In this document: positions 1 through 8,420 of the stretch, one piece after another
Layout: every line of letters starts with the position of its first letter
Numbering within the stretch: position 1 is the first letter of the stretch
DNA from: Aliirhizobium smilacinae
GTDB lineage: Bacteria; Pseudomonadota; Alphaproteobacteria; Rhizobiales; Rhizobiaceae
Assembly (NCBI RefSeq): GCF_006335145.1
Contig: NZ_VDMN01000006.1
Coordinates: 1-64,000, forward strand
DNA: 64,000 nt
Reading direction: 5' to 3'
The notes under the pieces: model-generated
The model's database searches: none
What the model saw: only the letters and a program-made list of their open reading frames with translations
Told to the model about the DNA's origin: nothing
Translations under genes and position numbers: made by a program

Positions 1-61
1 TATCGTTCGCAGAACTTAAATGAATGTCGGGGACGCCATTTGGTGCGGCCCTTACAGGAGA

Positions 62-139
62 CAAATTGCATAGCAATTTGCTCCGGCACTACGCATCACA
101 GCAAAGCTGTGACGCAGTCGCGCAAACAATAGTTTGCGC
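62..139 (+). other. Three tandem stem-loops upstream of tRNA-fMet
   Basis: Three perfect or near-perfect hairpins follow each other. The first is CAAATTGC/GCAATTTG at 62-80, the second TCACAGC/GCTGTGA at 96-112, and the third GCGCAAAC/GTTTGCGC at 120-139, which ends four bases before the tRNA. No open reading frame is needed to explain them. In rhizobia an initiator tRNA usually closes the 16S-23S-5S operon, so I infer that this is the 5S-tRNA spacer and that the hairpins are processing or folding elements. The 5S gene itself would lie left of the window and is not seen. Confidence 0.5.
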
Positions 140-143
140 TTGG

Positions 144-220
<77 letters not shown>

Positions 221-426
221 AAATATTTTCCCCGAAATACAATCATGAAATACCCTTTGACACCAGCCGGGGCTATGTCCGTTAGCTGGCGAGCGAGAAA
301 TCCAGGCTAGCATTTCAGAGATCGCAGGCCAACCGCAACAAAATCGGGTTTCTCATGTGGGAACGAGACAGCAATTGGGTTCGTATTCTCCAACTCAGAA
401 TCCTGGTTGCCTCGCCGTATCGTACA

Positions 427-1047
427 TTATGCAGCGCGGATACCGATCGGTCGATACTTTTGGAGCTTGTGGCTAACGATACCGTAAGCGGCGAGTTCGG
501 CCCCGATCATGGCAACCGCCTTGTCGTCGAGAAGTGACGGATCGATGGTGGTGCGCAACTCGTAATCGACGCCGCTTTCGAGGACAAGTTCGAGGCTTTT
601 GCGTGCTTTGAGACCACTTCCCGGTACACGGGTTATTCGATCGTAATCTGTAAAAGCTGCCTTGATGTCGAACCCGACCCAATCGACGAGAGGCAGGATC
701 GCTGCCAGTCGCTGGGGATAGGGGCCGCCGGAATGGAGGCCGATGCGATAACCCATGGTGCGGATATTGGCGATTGCGGCGCCAAGCCCGCGCTGGAGTG
801 TCGGCTCGCCGCCCGAAAATACGACGCCGTCGAGGAGACCTCGCCGTGTTTCTAGGAATCCGAGAAGGTCTGTCCAATCCAACTCGTTGCTGCCAATGGC
901 GGGTAGCAGATGGGGATTGTGGCAATAGGGACAGTCCCAGGGACAGCCTTGGGCGAAGACGGTCGCGACGATCTCTCCCGGCCAGTCGCAAAACGACAGG
1001 CTTTCGAAACCGCCGACCCGAAATCGTTCCGTTCCGGTCTCAGTCAC
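427..1047 (-). CDS. nrdG: Anaerobic ribonucleoside-triphosphate reductase activating protein (radical SAM)
   Basis: This 206-residue radical SAM protein generates the glycyl radical on class III ribonucleotide reductase using S-adenosylmethionine and a [4Fe-4S] cluster. The cluster motif CX3CX2C is at about C35, C39 and C42 (CPWDCPYC), followed by the FSGGEPTLQ strand typical of activases. I prefer a GTG start at 1047. It overlaps the stop of the upstream small ORF within GTGACTGA, whereas the longer reading frame begins with TTG and would overlap that gene by 65 bases. It is the last gene of a leftward nrdD / glycyl-radical ORF / nrdG operon. It resembles the compact NrdG2-type activases. 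Confidence 0.88.
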   Translation of the reverse strand: MTETGTERFRVGGFESLSFCDWPGEIVATVFAQGCPWDCPYCHNPHLLPAIGSNELDWTDLLGFLETRRGLLDGVVFSGGEPTLQRGLGAAIANIRTMGYRIGLHSGGPYPQRLAAILPLVDWVGFDIKAAFTDYDRITRVPGSGLKARKSLELVLESGVDYELRTTIDPSLLDDKAVAMIGAELAAYGIVSHKLQKYRPIGIRAA

Positions 1048-1237
1048 GTTGGAAGGGCTCTTCGACGAAATATCTGCGTTCGGCGAATTCGCTTTTCTTG
1101 CCAAGATTGAAGGAGGCGACGGGGCGGTGGTAACCCATCACGCGCGTCCATATTTCGCAGCGCTGACGATCCTCATCGCGCAGGGTGAAGGCGGTTGCGT
1201 GCTGGCAAGCGGTATCCGGTTCGACGATCCGGTTCAT
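1040..1237 (-). CDS. Separate glycyl-radical domain of class III ribonucleotide reductase
   Basis: This 65-residue ORF carries what is normally the C-terminal glycyl-radical loop of NrdD: CEIWTRVMGYHRP followed by FNLGKKSE and an ERRYF end, with Gly35 as the predicted radical residue. It starts 12 bases after the nrdD stop and is in the same frame. Between the TGA and the ATG lies AAGGA, a good Shine-Dalgarno seven bases from the start. Separate, coupled translation is therefore likely. NrdG would install the radical on this small subunit, which must dock into the NrdD barrel. This is analogous to GrcA/YfiD rescuing pyruvate formate-lyase. Alternatives are stop-codon readthrough or a sequencing error, but the ribosome site argues against both. 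Confidence 0.8.
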   Translation of the reverse strand: MNRIVEPDTACQHATAFTLRDEDRQRCEIWTRVMGYHRPVASFNLGKKSEFAERRYFVEEPFQRD

Positions 1238-1249
1238 CGGGAGTTCCTT

Positions 1250-3049
1250 TCAGTTGGCAGCGGCGTTTCGGCGCTGTCTGGCAATCAGGTCGGCATCACA
1301 TTTCGGGCAGAACTGGTGCTCGCCTTCGATGTAGCCGTGCCTGGGGCAGATGGAGAATGTCGGGGTGATGGTGATGTAGGGCAAACGGAAATTCGTCAGC
1401 GCCCGGCGCACCAGCTTGCGGCAGGCCTCCGCCGAGGACAGCCTGGTTCCCATATAGAGATGCAGGACCGTGCCGCCGGTATATTTGCGCTGCAGGGCAT
1501 CCTGTCGTGTCAGCGCCTCGAATGGATCGCTGGTGAAGCCGGCCGGCAACTGGCTGGAATTTGTGTAATAGGGTGCATCCGCCGTTCCTGCCTGCAGGAT
1601 GCCGTCGAAGCGCTTGCGGTCTTCACGGGCAAAGCGATAGGTGGTGCCCTCGGCCGGCGTGGCTTCCAGATTGTAGAGGTGGCCGGTTTCTTCCTGAAAC
1701 ATCACGATGCGGCTGCGCACATGATCCAGCAATCTCAGGGCAAAGGCATGTCCCCATTCGCTGGTGATGTCGTAACGGTCATCGGTGAAATTGCGGATCA
1801 TCTCGTTGATGCCGTTGACGCCGAGCGTCGAAAAATGGTTGTCGAGCGTGCCGAGATAGCGTTTCGTATAGGGTAGAAGCCCGTCATCGATGAGGCGCTG
1901 GACGATGATGCGTTTGATCTCAAGGCTGTCGCGGCCCAGGTCCAACAGAGTGTCGAGGCTTGCCAGAAGCGCCTTCTCGTCGCCTTTGTGGAGATAACCC
2001 AGCCTTGCGCAGTTGATGGTGACGACGCCGAGCGATCCGGTCTGCTCGGCGCTGCCGAACAGGCCGTTTCCGCGCTTGAGCAATTCGCTCAGATCGAGCT
2101 GCAGGCGGCAGCACATGGAGCGGACCATGTTGGGCTGCAGTTCGGAATTCAGAAAATTCTGGAAATAGGGCAGGCCGTATTTGGCTGTAAGGGCAAACAG
2201 GCGCTCGGCATTCTCGCTTTCCCAGGGGAAATCCGGCGTGATGTTGTAGGTGGGAATGGGGAAGGTGAACACCCGGCCCCTGTCGTCGCCCTTCGCCATG
2301 ACCTCCATATAGGCGCGGTTGATCATATCCATTTCGATCTGGAGATCGCCGTAGGTGAAGGGCATCACCTTGTCGGCGATGACCGGCGATTGCTCGCGCA
2401 GATCTTCCGGGCATACCCAGTCGAAGGTCAGGTTGGTGAAGGGCGTCTGTGTGCCCCAGCGGGAGGGGACGTTGAGATTGTAGATCAGCTCCTGCATACA
2501 TTGCAGGACTTCGTCATAGGACAGGGCATCGACCCGCACATAGGGCGCCATGTAGGTGTCGAAGGAACTGAAGGCCTGGGCGCCGGCCCACTCGTTCTGC
2601 AGCGTTCCGAGAAAATTGACGATCTGCCCGACTGCGCTCGACAAGTGCCGTGGCGGGCCTGCTTCCACCTTGCCAGGCACGCCGTTCAGCCCCTCCATCA
2701 GCAGGGTTCGAAGAGACCAGCCGGCGCAGTATCCGGCGAGCATGTCCAGATCGTGGATATGCAGGTCGCCGCTGCGGTGGGCATTGCCGACGGCTTGCGG
2801 ATAGACGTGGGAGAGCCAGTAGTTGGCGACCACCTTGCCCGAGACGTTGAGGATCAGACCGCCGAGCGAATAACCCTGGTTGGCATTGGCGTTGACGCGC
2901 CAGTCGGCACGGTCGAGATATTCGTCGATGGTGGAGACCACATCGATCGCAACCGGTGTGACGGATGCATCCGCAGGATCCTGTACGGCATCGGGAAGCC
3001 CGGTTGCCGGATGCGGGCCGCGAGTTCGGTCATCCACCACGTGTTGCAT
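1250..3049 (-). CDS. nrdD: Anaerobic (class III) ribonucleoside-triphosphate reductase, catalytic barrel
   Basis: The 599-residue protein reduces ribonucleoside triphosphates to deoxy forms without oxygen. It has NrdD landmarks: ANQGYSLGGLILN near the start, GDLHIHDLD, SMCCRLQLDL in the active-site region, and a C-terminal zinc-type SICPRHG...FCPKCD segment. It stops just after that segment and lacks the glycyl-radical loop, which is encoded by the next ORF. I chose the ATG at 3049 because AAGGA lies seven bases upstream; a GTG at 3064 is possible. An FNR/FixK-like box at 3121 fits oxygen-limited expression. The sequence looks like the divergent NrdD type reported from Bradyrhizobium and Bdellovibrio rather than the enterobacterial one, from memory. 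Confidence 0.9.
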   Translation of the reverse strand: MQHVVDDRTRGPHPATGLPDAVQDPADASVTPVAIDVVSTIDEYLDRADWRVNANANQGYSLGGLILNVSGKVVANYWLSHVYPQAVGNAHRSGDLHIHDLDMLAGYCAGWSLRTLLMEGLNGVPGKVEAGPPRHLSSAVGQIVNFLGTLQNEWAGAQAFSSFDTYMAPYVRVDALSYDEVLQCMQELIYNLNVPSRWGTQTPFTNLTFDWVCPEDLREQSPVIADKVMPFTYGDLQIEMDMINRAYMEVMAKGDDRGRVFTFPIPTYNITPDFPWESENAERLFALTAKYGLPYFQNFLNSELQPNMVRSMCCRLQLDLSELLKRGNGLFGSAEQTGSLGVVTINCARLGYLHKGDEKALLASLDTLLDLGRDSLEIKRIIVQRLIDDGLLPYTKRYLGTLDNHFSTLGVNGINEMIRNFTDDRYDITSEWGHAFALRLLDHVRSRIVMFQEETGHLYNLEATPAEGTTYRFAREDRKRFDGILQAGTADAPYYTNSSQLPAGFTSDPFEALTRQDALQRKYTGGTVLHLYMGTRLSSAEACRKLVRRALTNFRLPYITITPTFSICPRHGYIEGEHQFCPKCDADLIARQRRNAAAN

Positions 3050-3120
3050 TTTCTCATCCTTCACGAATCAACATATTGCGTATGTTTCCTCGCCAAGACG
3101 CCATATGGAGTGGCATTTCG

Positions 3121-3134
3121 TTGACTTATCTCAA
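3121..3134 (-). promoter_or_regulatory. FNR/FixK-type anaerobic box upstream of nrdD
   Basis: TTGACTTATCTCAA matches the TTGA-N6-TCAA consensus of FNR, FnrN and FixK sites. It lies about 72 bases upstream of the nrdD start, a reasonable position for activation of that leftward operon. The match is to a short consensus, so chance cannot be excluded. The downstream anaerobic enzyme makes it credible. Confidence 0.6.
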
Positions 3135-3263
3135 CCGAGAATGACGAACGTCAAGTTGTGCGAAGGCCCTGTTATAAGAGTATATAATTTCCTGCGATTT
3201 CCCCTTTTTTGTGCATCGAGTGCTGCGCCGGCAGTTACTTGTCGGGCATAATCGATCTAATAG

Positions 3264-3300
3264 TTGACGAATTTTTCACCTCATATACTATATCTAGTGT
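3264..3300 (+). promoter_or_regulatory. Promoter of the nrdHIEF operon with an overlapping NrdR-type box
   Basis: A -35 like TTGACG (3264-3269) is followed after 16 bases by TACTAT (3286-3291). Positions 3285-3300, ATACTATATCTAGTGT, match 14 of 16 positions of the palindromic NrdR consensus ACACWATATATWGTGT. The NrdR site would cover the -10 region, fitting repression by the ATP/dATP-sensing regulator NrdR. The cobalamin aptamer begins immediately downstream, so the transcript start should be near 3300. I did not find the second NrdR box that is usual about three helical turns away. Confidence 0.6.
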
Positions 3301-3302
3301 TC

Positions 3303-3491
3303 GAGGTTCTTCCGATTCGCGTCGGAAGCTAAGACGGGAATACGGTGCGCAACGTCCATGACGGGCCGAGCAATGCCGGAGCTGCCCCCGCAACTGTAAG
3401 CGGCGAGCATCCGATCGATCACGTCACTGATGCGCAAGCATCGGGAAGGCAGATCGGATGTTTTGACCCGCAAGCCAGGAGACCTGCCTCG
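3303..3491 (+). ncRNA. Cobalamin (B12) riboswitch
   Basis: The conserved B12 box AGCCAGGAGACCTGCC is at 3473-3488. Other aptamer signatures precede it in the right order: GGAATACGGTGCG, GCTGCCCCCGCAACTGTAAGC, then TCACTG with a hairpin and CGGGAAGGC. About 265 bases separate the B12 box from nrdH, enough for an expression platform. In bacteria with a B12-dependent class II reductase (NrdJ), such a switch shuts off the B12-independent enzyme when cobalamin is present. I infer the same logic here, with nrdJ elsewhere in the genome. Confidence 0.93.
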
Positions 3492-3756
3492 CAACGAAAA
3501 CGTCCACGGGCGGGGTGTCCGGAAGGTCGCGTATGCGTGCGGGATGATGCCGTGCGTGCGCAACTCCGAATGCCTCGCATGAGCCACTTCGGGGTGAAGT
3601 CCTATGTCTTTGAGTTCCAGATTTTATCAACGCGAATGACGCACGTTTTCTGACGTTCGGCGGCCGGTTGCGGCTGCTTTCATCTTCGACCAATTCCTGA
3701 CGGACATCCTCGCATGTCCGAACGACCTTGCACGCCTATCCGACACGAGGATCAAC

Positions 3757-3990
3757 ATGAGCATTACCGTTTACAGCAAGCCCGCCTGCGTCCAGTGCAC
3801 CGCGACCACCCGCGCCCTCGATCGCCAGGGGATCGACTACAGTGTCATCGACGTTTCGACCGATGCCGCAGCTTATGAGCTGGTGCAGGAACTCGGCTAC
3901 CGCCAGGTGCCGGTCGTCATCGCCGGCGAAACCCATTGGGCCGGTTTCCGTCCGGACATAATCAGTGGCCTTTCGCCTGCTCTGGCCTGA
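3757..3990 (+). CDS. nrdH: Glutaredoxin-like NrdH redoxin
   Basis: This 77-residue thioredoxin-fold protein delivers electrons to class Ib ribonucleotide reductase. The redox motif CVQC is at residues 11-14, followed by the NrdH-type WAGFRPD segment near the end. GAGGATCAAC precedes the ATG as ribosome site. It is the first gene after the cobalamin riboswitch and is separated from nrdI by only five bases, so the four genes form one operon. Confidence 0.95.
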   Translation: MSITVYSKPACVQCTATTRALDRQGIDYSVIDVSTDAAAYELVQELGYRQVPVVIAGETHWAGFRPDIISGLSPALA

Positions 3991-3995
3991 GGCCG

Positions 3996-4391
3996 ATGGG
4001 CAAGATCGTCTATTTTTCCAGTAAATCGGAAAATACCCGCCGTTTCGTGGAGAAGCTGGGTTTGACTGCCCGGCGTATCCCAATCGGCGGCGATGAGGCG
4101 CTCGGCGTCGACAAGCCTTTCATTCTCGTCGTGCCGACCTATGGCGGCGGCGAAAGCAAAGGCGCCGTGCCGAAACAGGTGATCCGCTTTCTCAACGATG
4201 CGGAAAACCGGCAAAACATCCGCGGCGTGATCGCTGCCGGCAACACCAATTTCGGCGCGGCCTACGGGCTCGCCGGCGACATCATTTCCGCCAAGTGCCA
4301 GGTGCCGTTGCTTTACCGGTTCGAACTGCTCGGCACGCCGGAGGATGTCGAAAAAGTCAGACACGGATTGGAACGATTTTGGACACCCTAG
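3996..4391 (+). CDS. nrdI: Flavodoxin-like NrdI
   Basis: The 131-residue flavodoxin-like protein supplies the oxidant needed to assemble the dimanganese-tyrosyl radical cofactor of NrdF. The FMN-binding start KIVYFSSKSENTRRF and the VPTYGGGE loop are both present. An in-frame upstream extension reaches into nrdH, but the ATG at 3996, five bases after the nrdH stop, gives the family's normal N-terminus. Its 3' end overlaps the likely start of nrdE by 13 bases. Confidence 0.93.
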   Translation: MGKIVYFSSKSENTRRFVEKLGLTARRIPIGGDEALGVDKPFILVVPTYGGGESKGAVPKQVIRFLNDAENRQNIRGVIAAGNTNFGAAYGLAGDIISAKCQVPLLYRFELLGTPEDVEKVRHGLERFWTP

Positions 4392-6532
4392 TTCTCGACA
4401 AGCCGAAAAAGAGCGTCGAGCCCGCGCTCGACTATCACGCGCTCAATGCCATGCTGAACCTCTATGACGAGCAGGGAAAGATCCAGCTCGACAAGGACCG
4501 GCTGGCCGCAAAACAGTATTTCCTGCAGCACGTCAACCAGAATACCGTGTTCTTCCATAACCTGCGGGAAAAGCTCGATTATCTGGTTGTTGAAGGCTAT
4601 TACGAGCGGGAGGTTCTGGACCAGTATTCGTTCAACTTCGTCCGTGACCTGTTCGACCATGCCTATGACAAGAAGTTCCGTTTCCCGACCTTTCTCGGCG
4701 CATTCAAATATTACACCAGCTACACGCTGAAGACGTTTGACGGAAAACGGTATCTGGAACGCTATGAGGACCGTGTCTGCATGGTGGCGCTGGCATTGGC
4801 GCGTGGTGACGAAAAGCTTGCTCGCGATCTCGTCGACGAGATCATTTCCGGCCGTTTCCAGCCGGCGACGCCGACATTCCTCAATGCCGGCAAGAAACAG
4901 CGCGGCGAACTCGTCTCGTGTTTCCTGCTGCGGATCGAGGACAATATGGAGAGTATCGGCCGCTCGATCAATTCCGCGCTGCAGCTTTCCAAGCGCGGCG
5001 GTGGCGTGGCGCTGTCGCTGACCAATCTTCGCGAGATGGGCGCGCCGATCAAGCAGATTGAAAACCAGTCCTCGGGCGTCATTCCGGTGATGAAGCTGCT
5101 GGAGGATAGTTTTTCCTACGCCAACCAGCTTGGCGCGCGTCAGGGGGCTGGCGCCGTCTACCTGCATGCCCACCACCCGGACATCATGCGCTTTCTCGAT
5201 ACCAAACGCGAAAATGCCGATGAAAAGATCCGCATCAAGACCCTGTCGCTCGGTGTCGTCATTCCCGACATCACCTTCGAACTCGCCCGCAACAACGAGG
5301 ACATGTACCTGTTCTCGCCGCATGACGTGGAGCGGGTCTACGGCGTTCCGTTCACGGAAATCTCGGTGACGGAAAAGTATCAGGAAATGGTCGAGGACGG
5401 CCGGATCCGAAAGAAGAAGATCAAGGCGCGCGAGTTTTTTCAGGTGATCGCCGAGATCCAGTTCGAGAGCGGTTATCCCTACATCATGTTCGAGGACACG
5501 GTGAACCGCGCCAACCCGATCGCCGGGCGTATCACCATGAGCAATCTCTGCTCGGAAATCCTGCAGGTCAGCGATTCGAGCGAATTCAACGACGATCTTT
5601 CCTATGCGAAGATGGGCAAGGATATTTCCTGCAATCTCGGCTCGCTGAATATCGCCGCTGCGATGGACTCGGCCGATTTCGGCCGGACGATCGAAACCTC
5701 GATCCGGGCGCTGACGGCGGTCTCCGAGATGAGCAACATCACTTCGGTGCCGTCGATCGCCAAGGGAAATGAGGACAGCCATGCGATCGGCCTCGGGCAG
5801 ATGAACCTGCATGGTTATCTTGCCCGTGAACGGATCTTCTATGGTTCGGAAGAGGGCGTCGATTTCACAAATATCTATTTCTACACGGTCGCCTATCACG
5901 CCGTGCGCGCCTCCAACCGTCTGGCGGTGGAGAAGGGAAAAAGCTTCAAGGGCTTTGAAAACTCGAAATACGCGTCCGGCGAATATTTCGACAAATATAT
6001 CGGACAGGAATGGAAGCCAGCGACGGAGCGGGTGACTGAGCTATTTGAAACGGCCGGCATTCACATTCCGACGCAGGAGGACTGGTCCGAACTGAAGGCT
6101 GCCGTGATGCAGGGCGGGCTGTATAACCAGAACCTGCAGGCCGTGCCGCCAACGGGGTCGATCTCCTATATCAACCACTCGACCTCCTCGATCCATCCGA
6201 TCGTGTCGAAGATCGAGATCCGCAAGGAGGGCAAGATCGGTCGTGTCTATTATCCGGCCGCCTATCTCACTAACGACAATCTCGAATATTACCAGGATGC
6301 CTACGAGATCGGCCCGGAAAAGATCATCGACACCTATGCGGCAGCCACCCAGCATGTCGATCAGGGCCTGTCGCTGACGCTGTTCTTCCGCGACACGGCC
6401 ACGACCCGCGATATCAACCGGGCGCAGATCTATGCCTGGAGACGAGGCATCAAGACCATCTACTACATCCGCCTTCGCCAGATGGCGCTGACCGGCACGG
6501 AAGTGCAGGGCTGCGTATCGTGTGCACTCTAA
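4379..6532 (+). CDS. nrdE: Class Ib ribonucleotide reductase alpha subunit
   Basis: The 717-residue catalytic subunit reduces ribonucleoside diphosphates. It contains the active-site stretch NLCSEIL, the VSCFLLRIEDNMESI region, PPTGSISYI and the C-terminal redox pair in GCVSCAL that is re-reduced by NrdH. No ATG lies at the expected start. A TTG at 4379, giving MDTLVLDKPKK, matches the usual family N-terminus; a longer frame into nrdI is unlikely. Class Ib enzymes lack the long N-terminal ATP-cone of class Ia, and none is seen here. Confidence 0.93.
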   Translation: MDTLVLDKPKKSVEPALDYHALNAMLNLYDEQGKIQLDKDRLAAKQYFLQHVNQNTVFFHNLREKLDYLVVEGYYEREVLDQYSFNFVRDLFDHAYDKKFRFPTFLGAFKYYTSYTLKTFDGKRYLERYEDRVCMVALALARGDEKLARDLVDEIISGRFQPATPTFLNAGKKQRGELVSCFLLRIEDNMESIGRSINSALQLSKRGGGVALSLTNLREMGAPIKQIENQSSGVIPVMKLLEDSFSYANQLGARQGAGAVYLHAHHPDIMRFLDTKRENADEKIRIKTLSLGVVIPDITFELARNNEDMYLFSPHDVERVYGVPFTEISVTEKYQEMVEDGRIRKKKIKAREFFQVIAEIQFESGYPYIMFEDTVNRANPIAGRITMSNLCSEILQVSDSSEFNDDLSYAKMGKDISCNLGSLNIAAAMDSADFGRTIETSIRALTAVSEMSNITSVPSIAKGNEDSHAIGLGQMNLHGYLARERIFYGSEEGVDFTNIYFYTVAYHAVRASNRLAVEKGKSFKGFENSKYASGEYFDKYIGQEWKPATERVTELFETAGIHIPTQEDWSELKAAVMQGGLYNQNLQAVPPTGSISYINHSTSSIHPIVSKIEIRKEGKIGRVYYPAAYLTNDNLEYYQDAYEIGPEKIIDTYAAATQHVDQGLSLTLFFRDTATTRDINRAQIYAWRRGIKTIYYIRLRQMALTGTEVQGCVSCAL

Positions 6533-6546
6533 GTCTGGTGACCAAT

Positions 6547-7530
6547 ATGAATATCCAAATAAAGAACGCAAAGCCCGCCGCCGCCATCCGCGCCATCAAC
6601 TGGAACCGCATCGAGGACGACAAGGATCTGGAAGTTTGGAACCGGCTGACCAGCAATTTCTGGCTGCCGGAAAAGGTGCCGCTCTCTAACGATATCCCGT
6701 CCTGGGCCGCGCTGAAGCCGGAGGAGCAGCAGCTCACCATCCGGGTCTTCACCGGGCTTACGCTGCTCGACACGATCCAGAATGGTGTCGGCGCCGTGCG
6801 GCTGATGGAGGATGCCGTGACACCGCACGAGGAGGCGGTGCTCTCCAACGTCTCTTTCATGGAGGCCGTGCATGCTCGCTCCTATTCCTCGATCTTTTCG
6901 ACCTTGTGTTCGACGCCCGATGTCGATGATGCCTATCGCTGGTCGGAGGAAAATGAGTTCTTGCAGAAGAAGTCGGCACTGATCATGCAGCAATATGCAT
7001 CAGACGATCCGCTGAAGAAGAAGGTGGCCTCGGTCTTCCTTGAGAGTTTTCTCTTCTATTCCGGCTTCTATCTGCCGATATACTGGTCGAGCCGCGCCAA
7101 GCTCACCAACACTGCCGACCTCATCCGCCTGATCATTCGCGACGAGGCGGTGCATGGTTATTATATCGGCTACAAGTTCCAGCGCGCGGTGGAACTCCTG
7201 CCGGAAGCGAAACGACAGGGCATCAAGGATTTTGCATTCGATCTTCTGCTGGAGCTTTACGACAACGAGGCGAAATATACCGAGGCGCTTTACGATGGTG
7301 TCGGGCTGACCGAGGACGTCAAGAAATTCCTGCATTACAACGCCAACAAGGCGCTGATGAACCTCGGTTACGAGGCGCTGTTTCCGGCGGAAGCCTGCAA
7401 GGTCAATCCGGCGATACTTTCGGCGCTCTCGCCGAATGCCGATGAAAACCACGACTTCTTCTCCGGCTCCGGGTCTTCCTATGTCATCGGCAAGGCGGTT
7501 GCGACGGAAGACGACGACTGGGATTTCTGA
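6547..7530 (+). CDS. nrdF: Class Ib ribonucleotide reductase beta subunit (Mn/Fe radical protein)
   Basis: This 327-residue ferritin-like protein houses the dimetal-tyrosyl radical. Visible ligands include Asp75, the EAVH helix (Glu106, His109) and DEAVH further on; Tyr113 in HARSYSSIF is the expected radical residue. I start at the ATG of MNIQIKNAK at 6547 because the 27-base upstream extension overlaps the end of nrdE. It closes the nrdHIEF operon and is followed by a terminator hairpin. Confidence 0.94.
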   Translation: MNIQIKNAKPAAAIRAINWNRIEDDKDLEVWNRLTSNFWLPEKVPLSNDIPSWAALKPEEQQLTIRVFTGLTLLDTIQNGVGAVRLMEDAVTPHEEAVLSNVSFMEAVHARSYSSIFSTLCSTPDVDDAYRWSEENEFLQKKSALIMQQYASDDPLKKKVASVFLESFLFYSGFYLPIYWSSRAKLTNTADLIRLIIRDEAVHGYYIGYKFQRAVELLPEAKRQGIKDFAFDLLLELYDNEAKYTEALYDGVGLTEDVKKFLHYNANKALMNLGYEALFPAEACKVNPAILSALSPNADENHDFFSGSGSSYVIGKAVATEDDDWDF

Positions 7531-7553
7531 GGCGCGGGCAGTAGATATACGAC

Positions 7554-7580
7554 GAAAGGGCCGTGGGGCGCGGCCCTTTC
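7554..7580. terminator. Terminator hairpin after nrdF
   Basis: GAAAGGGCCG and CGGCCCTTTC form a 10-bp stem with a short GC loop between the convergent ends of nrdF and the phosphatase gene. The T-rich tail is short (GTTAG on the plus strand), so strength is uncertain. It may serve both directions. Confidence 0.65.
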
Positions 7581-7589
7581 GTTAGAGGC

Positions 7590-8420
7590 TCAATCTTCGG
7601 ACATGGCGGTCCGTATCGCTTCCCAAGATGCCGCGTCGGGTGCCGTCAACAGGTGCCCCTCGGTCATGGTGGGGCGGTATGGCTCTCCGGTCATGGTTGC
7701 GGCATAACCTCCGGCCTCTGAATGGATCAGTACGCCGGCGGCGTGATCCCATGGTTTCAGGCTTTCGTTGAGGCAGAAGCTCATCGCGCCAGTTGCCAGC
7801 ATCCGGTATTCCCAGGCCGAGCAACGCCATGTCGTGACGCGCAAGAAGCGCAGCATGCGTTGCGCCAGTTCCTTTTGCCGATCCGGCTCGAACATGTACA
7901 GCGGAATGAAGCCGTGCATCTCTCCGACCGGCGTTGGGGCAGCGACCGACAGGCGTGTGTGCGTGCCATCGGCCGCGACATGAAAGGCGCCTTGCCCACG
8001 GCGGGCGACGAGAAAGTCGCCGAGGACCGGGTAGTGGATGATGCCCGCAATGGTCTCGCCGCCCGAAACGATTGCCAGGATGCTGCCGAACATCGGCGTG
8101 CCATGGGCGAAATGCCAGGTGCCGTCGACGGGGTCGATGACCGCGGCGAGATCGGCATGGCTAAGACGCTTGAGGATCGAGGCGTCGTCCGAAACGGCTT
8201 CCTCGCCGATGATGGTGATGCCCGGCAGTCGAGCGTTCAGCTTTTCGCTGATGACCCGTTCCGACGCGATATCCGCATCGGTGACGATATCGTCCGCCAT
8301 CGTCTTGGCACGAATGGTGTCCGAGGTGACCGAGTGAAAGCGCGGCAGGATTTCCGTCTTTGCCGCCTCGCGCATATCGCCCATCAGGGCAATGAGCAGT
8401 TCGTCGCTGACGGCCTTCAT
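7590..8420 (-). CDS. Inositol monophosphatase family phosphatase
   Basis: The 276-residue protein has the Mg-dependent phosphatase signature of the family: GEE at 72-74, DPVDGTWHF from 96, and WDHAAGVLIHSEAGG near the C-terminus. Family members dephosphorylate inositol phosphates, histidinol phosphate or 3'-phosphoadenylates. The ATG at 8420 overlaps the stop of the upstream GDPD gene (ATGA), so it is the last gene of the importer operon. Next to two glycerophosphodiesterases, an inositol-phosphate product is the simplest substrate guess. Confidence 0.85.
   Translation of the reverse strand: MKAVSDELLIALMGDMREAAKTEILPRFHSVTSDTIRAKTMADDIVTDADIASERVISEKLNARLPGITIIGEEAVSDDASILKRLSHADLAAVIDPVDGTWHFAHGTPMFGSILAIVSGGETIAGIIHYPVLGDFLVARRGQGAFHVAADGTHTRLSVAAPTPVGEMHGFIPLYMFEPDRQKELAQRMLRFLRVTTWRCSAWEYRMLATGAMSFCLNESLKPWDHAAGVLIHSEAGGYAATMTGEPYRPTMTEGHLLTAPDAASWEAIRTAMSED

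Noticed and set aside
1238..1252. In-frame TGA between nrdD and the glycyl-radical ORF as a selenocysteine codon
   Set aside because: The codon lies in a linker with no catalytic role, no convincing SECIS hairpin follows, and a good ribosome site and ATG explain separate translation.
3345..3653. Open frame of about 100 codons inside the riboswitch region
   Set aside because: It overlaps the cobalamin aptamer and B12 box and resembles no protein; the RNA structure accounts for conservation.
4388..5899. 503-codon open frame antisense to nrdE
   Set aside because: It is a high-GC antisense shadow of a certain gene, with arginine- and leucine-rich low-complexity composition and no domain.
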